DNA of 64,000 nucleotides from Symbiodinium sp. CCMP2592 (GCA_905221615.1 CAJNDT010005334.1:354501-418500), one strand, 5' to 3'; positions 11,795 through 22,875 are shown, counted from the stretch's first letter. The notes: generated by a model from the sequence alone, not told the origin. Program-made: numbers and translations.

Positions 11795-12990
11795 GTTCCT
11801 TGTCAATAGGGTTTCAATATGAGGAGTGCATGTAATGTATTGGTTCGCCCTGTCCAGGAAGTGAAGAGAAACATTATAGCCCCTGCAATGTGCCAGTTTC
11901 TTCTGTCCGTAAGAAGGGCTTTCCGATGTATCAGCTTCATATCAAGAGGGCTTCAGTAGGATGAGTGGGCGTGACAGGTCAAAGGCTTGTAATGTGTTCG
12001 TTTGTTCTGTCTGGGGGCTTTCGAATGTATAAGTTCCTCGCCAAAAGAGTTTCGATAGGCGGGAGTGGAGTGACACATTAGAGAGTCTATATTGTGTCAG
12101 TTTGTTCTGCCCAGGGGCCTTCCAATATACAGGGTCGCTTCAGTGTATAAGTTCCTTGTCAATAGGTTTCCATGGGGAATGGAGTAACACATTAGAGGGT
12201 CTGTAATGTGTCAGGTCGCTGTGTCCAGGAGCCTTCCAAAGTAGGATTTTCCTTGTCAATATACTTTCAATAGAAGGGATGAAGTGACACATTAGAGGGC
12301 TTGTAATGTGTTAATTCGTTATGCCCAAGTCAATAGAGTTTGAACAGGGGAAGTGGAGTAACACTTTACAGGGCATGTAATGTGCCAATCTGTTATGTCC
12401 TGGACTTTCCAGTGTATAAGTTCCTTGTCAGTAGAGGATCAATCGGAGTGGGTGGAGTGACACATTAGGGTGCCTGTAATATGTCTATTTGATATGCCCA
12501 GGTACAGGGGCCTGACAGTGTATAAGTTCCTTGTTAGTAGGGTTTCAGTAGGAGAAATGGAGTGACACATTAGAGGGCATGTAATATGTCAATTTGCCCA
12601 GTTCAGACCCAGGAAGTGAAGATACACATTATAGTAGGTATAATGTGCCAGTTTGTTATGTCCATAAAAAGTGCTTTCCGATGTATCAATTTCTTATCAG
12701 TAGGGTTTCAATAGCATAGGTGGAGCGACACATTATAGGGCCTGCAGTGTGTCAGTTTATTATGTCCAGGGGTTTTCTAGTGGAAAAGTTCCATTGCAAT
12801 AGAGGTTCCATAGGAAGGAGTGGAGTGACACATGAGGGCCTGTAATGCGTCAATTTATACTACGTGTACCCAGAGACCTTCCAATAGACAGATGCCCTAC
12901 AGTGTATAAGTTCCTTGCCTTTAGGGTTTCAATAGGAATAATGACACATTAGAAGGCCTGTAATGTGTCAGTTTGTTTTCCCATGTGCCT
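11795..12990. repeat. Degenerate satellite, ~100-120 bp units with a hairpin
   Basis: About ten diverged units repeat the elements TATAAGTTCCTTGTCAATAG, GGGTTTCAATAGG, GGAGTGACACATTAGAGGGC, TGTAATGTGTCA and TTGTTCTGCCCAGG. In the better units TGACACATTA and TAATGTGTCA form perfect 10-bp inverted arms around about 9 bases. There is no coding potential. Confidence 0.85.
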
Positions 12991-13139
12991 TCCAATGTAT
13001 CTCTATACATATCAGATCTGATGTGATCACAGCATTAGCCAAGAAGGATATCACGTAGTTAATAGTCTTCACGATCTTAACAAAAGCGCAATTATCCGTA
13101 TCGAAGGTATACATTCCCATGAAAAAATCCCTATAGATC

Positions 13140-13545
13140 CCTTCACAGATCCCTTGTATGGAGCCCTCATAGACAGCCTGTATAGATTCGTATAGAAACT
13201 TTATAGATCCCCTATATAGAGAACTTATAGAAACCCCGTATAGATCAACAAATGGAGTTCTTTGTAGAAAACTTTACAAGATCCCTTACATGGAGCTTTC
13301 ATAGACAACTGCTATATATTCCTTACCTTACCCTTTGTAGAAACCACATGGAAGCCCTGTATAGATCCCTCGTATGGAGCCCTTTTGGAAAACCCTTGCA
13401 GATTGCTTATAGAAATCTTATAGATCCTCTATGTAGAGACCTTATAGAAACCCATTAGAAAAAAAACTATAGATCCCTTACAGAGAGACTTTCTAGAAAC
13501 CCATTATGGATCCCTCATATGGGGCCTTTATAGTAAGCCCGGTTA
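13140..13545. repeat. Degenerate short tandem repeat (TATAGATCCCT / TAGAAAC)
   Basis: Irregular alternation of TATAGATCCCT, TATGGAGCCCT and TATAGAAAC-like units about 25-45 bases apart. A 68-codon plus-strand frame at 13252-13458 is built from these repeats and is not a gene. Confidence 0.75.
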
Positions 13546-13687
13546 CAAAGTATGTAGATGCGATGTGGTAAGCTATTCTTGATATAGTAGTTAAGATAAA
13601 TCGATTGTATTATGGTTCGTACAATACCTATGAAATTACCTTTAAGAATAGAGGGAGCGGTATTAAAACCAATGAAACCGGCAACGA

Positions 13688-13812
13688 AGATGATGACGAT
13701 GAAGAAGATGATGAAGATGATGGAGATGATGAAGATAATGGAGATGATGAAGATGATGAAGATGATGCACATGATGACGATGATGAAGATGATGAAGATG
13801 ATGGAGAGGGGG
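13688..13812 (+). repeat. GATGAA/GATGAT trinucleotide repeat
   Basis: Nearly pure GAT/GAA triplets. The acidic and Met/Lys-rich frames across it are artefacts. Confidence 0.95.
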
Positions 13813-13837
13813 TGGGGTGTCCGCAGCCCTGTTGGAC

Positions 13838-14280
13838 CCTAATGGGTTCGTGGTGGGGGTGGGGGTAGTGGGTGGGGTGGGGGAGGGATGTGAATGGGCA
13901 GGGGGTTTGTGCTGGCGTGGTGAGGGGTGGGTTTGGGGGAGTGGGTGATAAAGGTGATAAACCGATGATAAATGATAATAGGATGGTGATAACGATGATG
14001 GGGAGGAGTAGGTGGTGGGTGGTGGGTAGTGGGTAGTGGTGGCTGGCGGGTGCTGGGTAGTGGTGGGTGGTGGGTGGTGGGTGATGGGTGGTGTGGTGGG
14101 TGGTGTGTGGTGGGTGGTGTGTGGTGGTTGGTGTGGGTGGTGGGCGTGGCGGGTGAGGGGTGCCGGGTGGTGGATAATAGGTGGTGGGTGGTGGGTGGTG
14201 ATGGGGTACGAGGCAAGGGGCTGAGATAGGGGGGTGGGTAGTGAGGTATGAAGGGGGCGGGAGGGTGGAGTGGGGGCAAG
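13838..14280 (+). repeat. GGTGGGT-type G-rich low-complexity tract
   Basis: Long imperfect GGGTGGTG sequence. It makes Trp/Gly/Val-rich frames on one strand and Pro/His/Thr-rich frames on the other (for example 13628-14506 minus), which I regard as artefacts. G-quadruplex formation is possible. Confidence 0.9.
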
Positions 14281-14347
14281 GGTGTATAATCCCTGCGGGC
14301 CGCGACCGAGCAGAAAGCCTGTAAATGCCGCGTTCAAAAAACGGCCA

Positions 14348-14612
14348 GGGATCCCACACATCTGCGGGCAAAATCTGGCGGAAGTGATCCGCCACCAAGC
14401 AAAAAGCCTGTAAATACCGCATTAAACAAAGGGCCAGGGATTTCACATATCTGGTGGCAAAATCTGACAGAAGTACCGATTGCTCACTTCCGCCAGATTT
14501 TGCCACCAGATATGTGAAATCCCTGGCCCTTTGTTTAATGCGGTATTTACAGGCTTTTTGCTCGGTGGCGGATCACTTCCGCCAGATTTTGCCCGCAGAT
14601 GTGTGGGATCCC
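14348..14612. repeat. Large palindrome, 127-bp arms with an 11-bp spacer
   Basis: 14348-14474 and 14486-14612 are near-perfect reverse complements, both ending in GGGATCCC on the outside. The left side also contains a direct duplication: about 80-90 bases from 14309 recur from 14398 (AGCCTGTAAAT, CAGGGAT, CAAAATCTG). The palindrome thus looks like copies of one ~89-bp unit in head-to-tail and head-to-head order. Confidence 0.9.
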
Positions 14613-14739
14613 TAGCCCTTGAAGTGGTGGGTGAGACACGGCGGTTTGGAGCCTGCTGTCTCTTCCCATTTCCAACACCGATCCTGACGGCGAGGCTGTT
14701 CTGTCGAATGACATCTTCGCTAACTCTTTGGTAGGGTGG

Positions 14740-15045
14740 AGGTGGATTCAGGGGTTGAGGGGCGGTGGGTTTAGGGGGGGGGGCTGGATTAGGAGATAGG
14801 TGGTGGGGCAGGGGGCAGGGGGCAGGGTGCGGGAACAGGGGGGGGCAGGGGCGGGGGCAGGGCAGGAACCAAGGGCGAGGTAGGGAGGGAGGGAGGGGAG
14901 ATGGAAGGCAGGGGGAGGGGCAGAAAACAGCCGGAGAGGAGGCAGGGGTGGGGGTGGGGAGAGGGAGGAGGGTAGGTAGGGGATGGGCGCAGGGGAGTGG
15001 TGGTGGGCAAGGGAATACAGGTGGGCGGGGGAGAGCAGGGGGTGA
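14740..15045 (+). repeat. Purine-rich low-complexity tract
   Basis: GGGGCAGGG/GGGAGGGA-rich stretch with a strong strand bias. Gly/Arg-rich and Pro/Leu-rich frames here are artefacts. Confidence 0.85.
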
Positions 15046-15094
15046 GGCACTGGCCCTATCGACACAACCCCATCATTTCAATTAATTGAAATAA

Positions 15095-16135
15095 TTGAAA
15101 TCCTTGTGGTCCGTGAGGCCCTTCCACGGAACCACAGGATTTAAATTAATTGAAATAATTGAAATAATTGAAATGGGCCCGATTTCAATTATTTCAATTG
15201 TTTGGGTCACCTAAATAATTGAAATAATTGAAATAGGGCCGATTTCAATTATTTCAATTATTTCAATTAATTGAAATCGTGTGGTTCATCTGTTGATCTA
15301 GGAAACCTATTGATTTCAATTATTTCAATTATTATAATTATTTAAGTTGGCCCCACAACTCAAATAATTGAAATAATTGAAATCCTTGTGGTCCGTGTGG
15401 CCCTTCCACGGAACCATAGGATTTAAATTAATTGAAATAATTGAAATAATTGAAATGGGCCCGATTTCAATTATTTCAATTGTTTGGGTCACCTAAATAA
15501 TTGAAATAATTGAAATAGGGCCGATTTCAATTATTTCAATTAATTGAAATCGTGTGGTTCATCGGTTGACCTAGGAAACCTATTGATTTCAATTATTTTA
15601 AATATTTGAGGTGGCCCACAACTCAAATAATTGAAATAATTGAAATCCTTGTGGTCCGTGAGGCCCTTCCAGAGAACCATAGGATTTCAATTAATTGAAA
15701 TAATTGAAATGGGGCCGATTTCAATTATTTCAATTGTTTGGGTCACCTAAATAAATGAAATAATTGAAACAGGGCCTATTTCAATTATTTCAATTATTTT
15801 AATTATTTCAATTATTTCAATTAATTGAAATCGTGTTGTTCATCTGTTGAACTAGGCAACCTATTGATTTCAATTATTTCAATTGTTTCAATTATTTGGG
15901 TCACCCAAATAATCGAAATAATTGAAATAATTGAAATCCTAATGGTCCGTGTGACCCTTCCACAGAACCATAGGATTTCAATTAATGAAATAATTGAAAT
16001 AATTGAAATAATTAAAATAATTGAAATGGGGCCGATTTCAATTATTTCAATTATTTCGAGTGTTTGGGTCACACAATATTTGAAATAATTGAAATCAGCA
16101 CCGTATATTTGAATCATTTCAATTATTTCAATTAT
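15095..16135. repeat. Tandem array of ~265-290 bp units made of AATTGAAAT / ATTTCAATT
   Basis: Four units are marked by GGTCCGTG[AT]GGCCCTTCCA at about 15108, 15389, 15652 and 15943. Between these markers runs of AATTGAAATA and its complement ATTTCAATTA alternate in blocks, separated by fixed spacers such as GGGCCGATTTC and GTTTGGGTCACC. Each unit is therefore rich in inverted repeats. Ile/Glu-rich frames on both strands are artefacts. Confidence 0.92.
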
Positions 16136-16137
16136 TT

Positions 16138-16138
<1 letters not shown>

Positions 16139-16184
<46 letters not shown>

Positions 16185-16227
16185 ATATAAAGAAAACATA
16201 GTAGCTAAATAGACCCAAGAGGTAGCA

Positions 16228-16270
<43 letters not shown>
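16139..16270. repeat. TA microsatellites
   Basis: Two TA tracts (about 16139-16192 and 16237-16269) separated by about 45 bases of unique sequence. Confidence 0.95.
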
Positions 16271-16271
<1 letters not shown>

Positions 16272-16603
16272 GTGGCAGTTTAGGGCTTGGGGATGCGAAG
16301 CTAGGTTTCGTAAAGCCGCAAGACCCGAAGCACCCCATGCATTTCGAAACATCGACACTGTCAACGGCATTTGCGATTTGAACCCTACGCCCACGTCTTT
16401 TGATCCTGAATACGTACAGCCGGCGTCCTATGCCCCACTGAAGGCACAGAACTGGAATCCCCCAGGTTGAAACCATAAATCCCTCAAAGAGCCTTGTGTA
16501 GAACCTCATTGGTGCCACTATGAAACAACATAGCAGCCATTTGTCAACCCCTTAGAGAAACTTCTAACCCCTTCATAACAACAAGCAGTTGTCTAGGGCC
16601 TGA

Positions 16604-16637
16604 ACCCTAAACCCTGGCGGCACCCTAAACCCTAAAC
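16604..16637 (+). repeat. Interstitial telomere-like CCCTAAA repeats
   Basis: Four CCCTAAA units in two pairs. CCCTAAA/TTTAGGG is the Arabidopsis-type telomere repeat also reported from dinoflagellates. The stretch is too short to be a chromosome end. Confidence 0.6.
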
Positions 16638-16969
16638 CGTGCAAGTGTCGACCAGCTGGACGAGGGTGCCTCTGTGCGCTTCGCACGCTGTTGGTTGCCC
16701 CGCTCCGCGTTTTGCTCTCCGCAGCTGAAGACCTGGTGGAGGAAGTTTGGGGGGGCCCCCCGGCGTTCTCCAACTTGGCTTTCTTTTCGGCGGGGTGGGT
16801 GGGTGGGCGGGGCTGCCTGTTACGGAAAACACCATACTGCCTACCAACGCCTCAGGAATCAAACAGAGAAGCCTCAGGGTCAGACAACACACAATCCCAA
16901 TAATCGGGCTCCGGGCTCGCGGCTCCCATGCAAATGCTAATTACATCCGACTCCGTGTCCGAGCTGATC

Positions 16970-17560
16970 TCAAGAGTGGGGAGGGCATGGGTCGTCGAGG
17001 TCAATGGTGGGAGGTTCCTGCCGATGTTGTAGCAGCAGTCCAGGCGATGGGTGCAGGCGGAGTTGCTTGGTCACAGTGGCCCCCCACGTCTCGTGTCTGA
17101 AACGGTCCTCGACTTCAACTGTTGGCGGTCGAAAGCCCAGCCCCGTCAGCTGAAAAAGTCTCTCCTCCGACATGTTGGCGAAAATCCGCGGCGTGCTGAA
17201 TGCCGACAGGATAACTCGATCGCCTTGCCACGGGGTAGTCCCGTGCAGAATGGTCTTGGCCGAGAACTGGAAGGGGTGCATGATGTCAATGAGGATGCCT
17301 CGTCTCTGCACCCCCTGATGCACACGGCTGATGTTGCCCCCTTCATGAGCAATCCACAGCTCGCCCCCACTGTAAGCCTGTGTGAGGGACATGACGACCC
17401 CCGGGACCTCCGAGTTGCGATTGTCCACATGTGGCAGCGTTTGGACATTGTCCAGCACCGAGATCGAAGTGAAGTAGGCAGTGGGAGCCCATTGCTGCAC
17501 CAGCTTAGTCAAAAGGCGTGTGGTCAATGGGTATCGTCTTGCAGTGGACCGCAGTCCCGT
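16970..17560 (-). pseudogene. 2OG-Fe(II) oxygenase-like domain, fragment
   Basis: The minus-strand frame encodes a domain with the double-stranded beta-helix oxygenase signature: LPHVDNRN (HxD metal ligands), YSGGELWI, and LHGTTPWQGDRVILSAF, where the second histidine and the arginine nine residues later fit the third metal ligand and the 2-oxoglutarate contact. Such domains accompany retroelement proteins in dinoflagellates (from memory). Upstream the frame runs into a 38-base G tract read as polyproline, so the real coding part probably begins near 17560. No start codon or partner domain is identifiable; likely one exon or a remnant. A stop at 16970 ends the frame after TIDLDDPCPPHS. Confidence 0.55.
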
Positions 17561-17585
17561 GGTTAATCCGAGGGTCGCAATAATA

Positions 17586-17623
<38 letters not shown>
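17586..17623 (+). repeat. Poly-G tract (38 G)
   Basis: Uninterrupted G run followed by CCCCGCCCCCC. The length may be inexact in the assembly. Confidence 0.9.
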
Positions 17624-17628
<5 letters not shown>

Positions 17629-17830
17629 CCCCCCAGCGGGTCCAGGGATTAGGGCGGTCACAATAATGGACAGTGGGGGGTCGCATTAATAGAATGATTG
17701 GGGGATTGGGGGGTGGGCTGTGAAGAGAAGAGCTGAGCTGTGATTTGATTTGGCACAACATGCAGACAGTGGCAGCATGGAGCAAAGAGCAGTGCAGCTG
17801 GTGCAGAAAGTAGTTAGCTGTCGCCGCATA

Positions 17831-18525
17831 GCCAATAAGGAATCCACTCTTTTGGCTTGCTTAAGATTTCTGGAAAAGCAAAGCTTTGGAATCCAACTGC
17901 AAGGGGAACTCCTTTTCATGAAGCAGCAAGGACTCATGGACAGCATTGCTTCTAATCCAGGAATCGGCCCGGTAATTTTTTTCATTAATGTGAACCCTTT
18001 CATAAATCTGGCCCGGAGTCCTGGGGAGGGCCATTGTAAGGGGTAGCTCAGGAAGGAATGAAAATATGCCCTTGAATAAGCAAGCCAATAAAGAATCCAC
18101 GCTTTTGGCCTGCTTAAGATTTCTGGAAAAGCAAAGCTTTGGAATCCAACTGCAAGGGGAACTCTTTCTTCATGAAGCAGCAAGGACTCATGGACAGCAT
18201 TGCTTCTAATCCAGGAATCGGCCCGGTAATTTTTTTCATTAATGTGAACCCTTTCATAAATCTGGCCCGGAGTCCTGGGGAGGGCCATTGTAAGGGGTAG
18301 CTCAGGAAGGAATGAAAATATGCCCTCTTGAATAAGCAAGCCAATAAGGAATCCACGCTTTTGGCCTGCTCAAGATTTCTGGAAAAGCAAAGCTTTGGAA
18401 TCCAACTGCAAGGGGCACTCCTTTTCATGAAGCAGCAAGGACTCATGGACAGAATTGCTTCTAATCAAGGAATCGGCCCGGGAATTGTTTTCATTAGTGC
18501 GAACCCTTTCATAAATCTGGCCTCT
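17831..18525 (+). repeat. Three tandem ~255-bp units
   Basis: Units start at 17831, 18084 and 18340 with GCCAATAA[AG]GAATCCAC and share GGAATCCAACTGCAAGGGG and AATCGGCCCGG. The third is truncated. Divergence is low, so the duplication is recent. Frames across it (for example 17686-18339 minus) repeat with the unit and look spurious. Confidence 0.95.
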
Positions 18526-18526
18526 G

Positions 18527-18945
18527 AGCCCAGTCTTTACTACTTTACTGCAGCTACAGCCTTGTAGAGGCTTTTTACTGCTTTACTGCAGCTACAGCCT
18601 TAGTAGAGGCCCAGTTTTGACTACTGTACTGCAGCATACTGCAGCTACAGCCTGAGTAGAGGCCCGGTTTTTACTACTCTACTGCAGCTACAGCTTTAGT
18701 AGCATCCCAGTTTTTACTGCTTTACTTCAGCTACAGCCCTTGTAGAAGCCCAGTTTTGACTACTTTACTGCAGCTACAGCCTTAGTAGAGGACCAGTTTT
18801 GACTGCTTTACTGCAGCTACAGGCCTAGTAGAGGCCCAGTTCTGACTACTTTACTGCAGCTACAGCCTTAGTAGAGGCCCAGTCTTTACTACTTTACTGC
18901 AGCTAGAGCCTTAGTAGAGGCTAATCTTTTACTACTTTACTGCCA
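18527..18945 (+). repeat. Tandem ~60-bp repeat (CTACTTTACTGCAGCTACAG)
   Basis: About seven to eight units containing GCCCAGTTTTGACTACTTTA and CAGCTACAGCCTTAGTAGAG, directly following the 255-bp array. Confidence 0.9.
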
Positions 18946-19420
18946 AACCTAGGCTTTCCAGAAAAGTATCTTTAAATGTGAACCCTTTTTAGAGGTCGCA
19001 AAGCCTACAAACGCCTACGCAATGGAAGCTTCCTTCCGGACCCTACAGGCCCCCAAAAAGTGTCTTTAAATGTGACCCATTTAATAATGCGACCCTGGGA
19101 TTACTCGCTGGTAAGCCCCGAAGCACAGGGTCACCCCGCCTCGCTGAGGGCTCCATTCGGCCCTGGGTATCAACCTCAAGACCCCCAGCACTGAGTCCTT
19201 CGAGAGGAAGGCGTCACTGTCCAGGAGCGCAAGAGCCCTCACTTCACGTCCAGGCGCGGGCGCTTGGGTGCCATTTCAATGACGCCCTGCCCCCCCCCTT
19301 TACAGTCAAAAAGGGAACAAGCAACAATTTAAATTACGTCCGGATACCAGGTCAGGAGACAGGGGGGGAGGGAGGAGGAGCGTTGGGACACGAAGCAGAC
19401 TCGATTCGAGCCGTGTTCAC
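18946..19420. other. No gene; possible 3' flank of the minus-strand LINE
   Basis: AT/GC-mixed unique sequence with a C9 run near 19290. It lies directly 3' of the LINE C-terminal frame on the minus strand, so part of it may be the LINE 3' UTR, but no poly-A or tail repeat is visible. Confidence 0.4.
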
Positions 19421-20430
19421 TTAAGACTTAAGGATTTGGGGACGGCGGGCCGTGATTGCCACTGCTCGGAGCTCCGTAAAGTACCTAGCTTCGTGGAAGT
19501 CAGCTGTGCGGTACATGTGATCCCATCCCTGCGGCATCACAGGAATTGGACACCCTAGCTGAACAGCCCACCGCATGGGCAGCTTCTTAGGGACAAGCGT
19601 TACGCATTCCAGGAGCCCCACCTTATGGCAGAGCCTCGTAAACCTCGCAGCTGATGGGTCCCAAGAATCCCTGCAGCCCTCCAAGACGTACTTAGGCAGA
19701 AGGACATGTGGCACCACGACAACCCGCTGTTGCAAAGGAGAAACAACCTGGTGAAGTCTAAGAACCTCACAGACTGCAAGCAGAGCCTGATAGACGCCAG
19801 TCTCACCATCGCATAGTTTGACATGGATCACCGAAGAGTCCTGGACCCTCTGTTTCGCCTGGAAGAAGTAGATGCAGGCTACTTTGTTGGCAAGATTGCA
19901 CGTTACCCATATCGTCAAGCCAACCCTGCTGTTGGCTCGCCACTGAGTGACATAGGCCAACCCCCTACAGTAGACCCCTTCAATGGCTTCCCGTCTTGGG
20001 CGGAGAGCAACAATCTCTTTATCAAGAACTACCAGTTGCCGTCCATGGAGGTACTCCGTTGTATCGGGGGGAGTACAAGTGGCCCCCCAAGACTGGAGCC
20101 ACGCAGGGAGCAGGCTCTGCCACGCTGCACGGTCAGATGCCTGCCATTCCCAGTGGTGCATGTCCGTGGGTCCTCGGAACTGTTCGTATCGTAACCTCAG
20201 CTTGTGGAAGGCGGTTTCCGTGAGCCAAGAGGGGCGGAGCCCGCCCATGGCCAGCCTGTGTCCACTCATGCTACGCAGCATATTACGCAGCGGGGTATCT
20301 TCCTTGCTTCGAGCTGGATGTCCGAAGTACAGTAGGTCCATACCCGGGTAAGCCAGGCAACCTTCCACTGCGGCCCTTGGAAGCGCTGACAGTACAGATT
20401 CCAAGCACGTCTGCACCCCTGTACATTCTC
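19421..20430 (-). pseudogene. LINE C-terminal region after the RT
   Basis: A 331-codon frame continues the RT polypeptide after a frameshift near 20415-20430. It starts with the RT thumb-like block CLESVLSALPRAAVEGCL and goes on through WLQSWGATCTPPDTTEYLHG. I cannot find a zinc knuckle or a complete RNase H quartet; the middle (ANKVACIYFFQ, VKLCDGETG) may be a decayed RNase H-like fold, but this is a guess. It ends at a natural stop, TAA, at 19421. Confidence 0.7.
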
Positions 20431-21762
20431 AAGCCACGTACTGAAAGGATCCCTAGAGAAACGGAAAACCCCAAGCAGCAAAGAGTTACGAAGCCCTTCA
20501 ATCGTGCGCAGCGAGCGCACCGACGGCCAGACCACGGAACCACACCAAAGCCACTTGGAGCTGATATAGGAGTCAAAGAGCTGGGCCTTAATCCTGTGGG
20601 GTGTACTTGCACGGTCCAGGAGCTTCTTCATGGCAAAGTACGAATTCGTCATTTTACGTAGAGGATGAGCAAGGACCAATTCCGGTGAATTCACATGCGA
20701 AAGTGGAACCCCAAGAAACACGACCCTGTCCTGACCCTGAAGTGGGAAGCAAGACCCTCTTGGCCAAATTCCCGGGGTGGAGCCTGACACGTTGAGGACG
20801 GAGCACTTGCGGGGGTTCACAAAGAGCCCTATAGCGGACAATGTATCAGTGAGATCCCGGAGTTTGGCCTGCAGTTCCGATGGACTCATCGCGAAAAGCA
20901 TGATATCATCTGCATACAACAAGAAATGTGGGAGTCCGATACAATCCTGCCAACGGGGGAACAACACATTCCAGCGCGGTTGAAGTCCTCGCAAGTGGAA
21001 GTCAATTGTCCCAGCAAAAAGATCAGCCGAATAACTGCTGCCTTGCATAATCCCCTGCTGGACCTTCACATTCCAGACGTGGGTCCCTCAGGACATCTTA
21101 AGCTGATTGTTGGAACACAGGCGCCACAGGAGAACGGCTTCTGGGCATGGGTCGCAATGCAACAGGTAGGAAACTACTGCCGAGTGGGAGAGGCTATCAA
21201 AAGCGGCACGGATGTCCAGCTTAGCCACATGGGCTTCAACCTGGTGCTTGCGGCGTAACACGCCAATGATGGTCTGTGCGGCCAAGATTCCATCCACAGT
21301 CTGGGTACGAGGCCTACACCCCATTTGACCGCTACAGTATGCAGGGCACTTCGCGGAAACCCTCGTCATAATCAGTCGCCCGAATATTTTAGATAGACAG
21401 GGAGACAAGCAAATGGGGCGGAGGTCAGCGGGAGACTCTGGTTTTGTTACCTTGGGCAGCAATACGACTTTCGCCTCATGCCACTCGTGGGGGAGCTGAA
21501 TCTGCTTGAAAAGCAACTGATTCATGAACCCCAACAACTTGTGCTGCTTATCCGCCTCGTGATATACACGTATGGCCTCGTAGCAAACGCCGTCCAGTCC
21601 TGAGCTGGTCCTGGTTTTGCACCTAGCAACAGCCACATCTAACTCCTCGGCACTGAAGGGTTTCGGTCTGACCGAGGTGTGTGTTGCGACCAGCCTGTCG
21701 AGCGACTCCTGAGTGGGGGCAGGGAGCAGCGAGGAGTACTTGGTTTCGTAGAAAGCCTGCAA
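20266..21762 (-). pseudogene. LINE reverse transcriptase domain
   Basis: All canonical LINE RT blocks are readable: VVLLPKVTKPESPADLRPIC (fingers), QMGCRPRTQTVDGI, VAKLDIRAAFDSLSH (motif A, catalytic Asp), GIMQGSSYSADLF (motif B), LLYADDIMLFAMS (motif C, the YADD catalytic pair), FVNPRKCSVLN (motif D), VVFLGVPLSH (motif E). The frame is the same throughout, interrupted once by a TGA at about 21088 between LKMS and GTHVWNVKVQQ. The active-site residues survive, so decay is moderate. A frameshift near 21790 separates it from the endonuclease frame. Confidence 0.92.
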
Positions 21763-21789
21763 CTCGGCGGTGGCTTTATCCTGGCCACC

Positions 21790-22873
21790 GCGGTTTTCGA
21801 TGTAACTAATCTCCCTTCTCTGGCTCTCCGCAAAATGGACAGTTGATGTTCCGTGCGGTCTGCGGTTCGCTGATCACGGATCTCCTTTAACAGGGCTGCC
21901 CGTGCCTCCGGATCCGCGGTTGCACGCCGAATCGCTATCTTAGCTTTCAGGTCCGCGGAGTCCTGGTATCTCAGAGATGGAACCCGCCTGGAGGACTCAC
22001 ATATCCGGCTAAGATCTTGGGGTTTGAAAGAGGAATCCCCCATGGCCAGGAGTTCAATCTCATGAGTATCAGAGAGCCACCGTCCACACCTGGTTTGGGG
22101 CCTGCGCCCCCGGAAGAGGACGGTCTGTGCAGTAGCGACACGACAAAAGACCGGACAGTGATCCGAGGGGAGAGCAAGACGCATGTCATCACGCTTACGC
22201 GCATACATACGGCTTCGTGGAGATCTGCAGAAGACAGCATCAATCTCACTCTGGACTCCCCGAGCCAACCAGGTGGGCCCCACAGACCCGTGCGATTCCA
22301 ACGAGTACTTCTGGACAAGAGACCTCAAAAAGACCCATACCAAACAAAGGAATCCGCTGGTGCATGCACATCCTGATTGAAGTCTCCCCCCACTATCAAC
22401 AGATTGAAGGCACGCATCCAAATTCTCAAGCGTGCTGGTCCAAACCTCCTCAGCGCCCAGTGCTGGCTCGTTTGCTGTGGGGCAAGTGCAGGCATGCTAT
22501 GTGAATTCCCGAATTCCGCCCCTGGCCATGCAAAAAGAGGCCGGTGGGCAGCCCGATCTTGTGTGCAGCATGAAACTCCATGCGAGTTTTGAATCATGAT
22601 CGCCTCAGAGAGGTGCGGGGTTGCGGGGAGGAACACAGAAACAACTTGTAAGAAACTCCTCCGAAAACAAAGTCCGAAACCGAAACCTCTGGAGTGGCCC
22701 CTGGACACGAACCGACTTCCTGAAGCAGAAGGACTTCCGGAAGCCGAACATTAGACTGCCACAAATCCGAAACCTCAGAAAGCCCCTTGCCATGCAAATT
22801 CCATGTGCAGACGGTGAATTCGGGTATGTGTAGATCAGCTCTGCGTTTTCTCCGGCCCCTGCCCTACCCCGAC
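21790..22873 (-). pseudogene. LINE AP-like endonuclease domain
   Basis: The N-terminus reads TVCTWNLHGKG and LPEVLLLQEVGSCP (metal-binding Glu). A shift near 22630-22700 moves to the frame with LIVGGDFNQD, and another near 22330-22400 to the frame with WLARGVQSEIDAVF and ALPSDHCPVFC. These are the N, E, DxN, and SDH blocks of the exonuclease-endonuclease-phosphatase family as used in LINEs. After it comes a charged linker (KEIRDQRTADRTEHQ) leading to the RT. Upstream it is cut at 22873 by the transposon insertion. Confidence 0.88.
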
Positions 22874-22875
22874 TT

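Noticed and set aside
13628..14506. A 292-codon Pro/Thr/His/Ser-rich minus-strand frame resembling a mucin
   Set aside because: Its residues follow the GGTGGGT and GATGAA repeats and the palindrome; no independent coding signal.
17686..18446. Frames encoding a repeated peptide with FMKGFTLMKKITGPIPG
   Set aside because: Created by the three 255-bp tandem units. The reading frame changes between units, and there is no family match.
22495..22530. GAATTCCCGAATTCCG as a member of the GAATTTG clusters
   Set aside because: It lies inside the LINE endonuclease coding region and is explained by that sequence.
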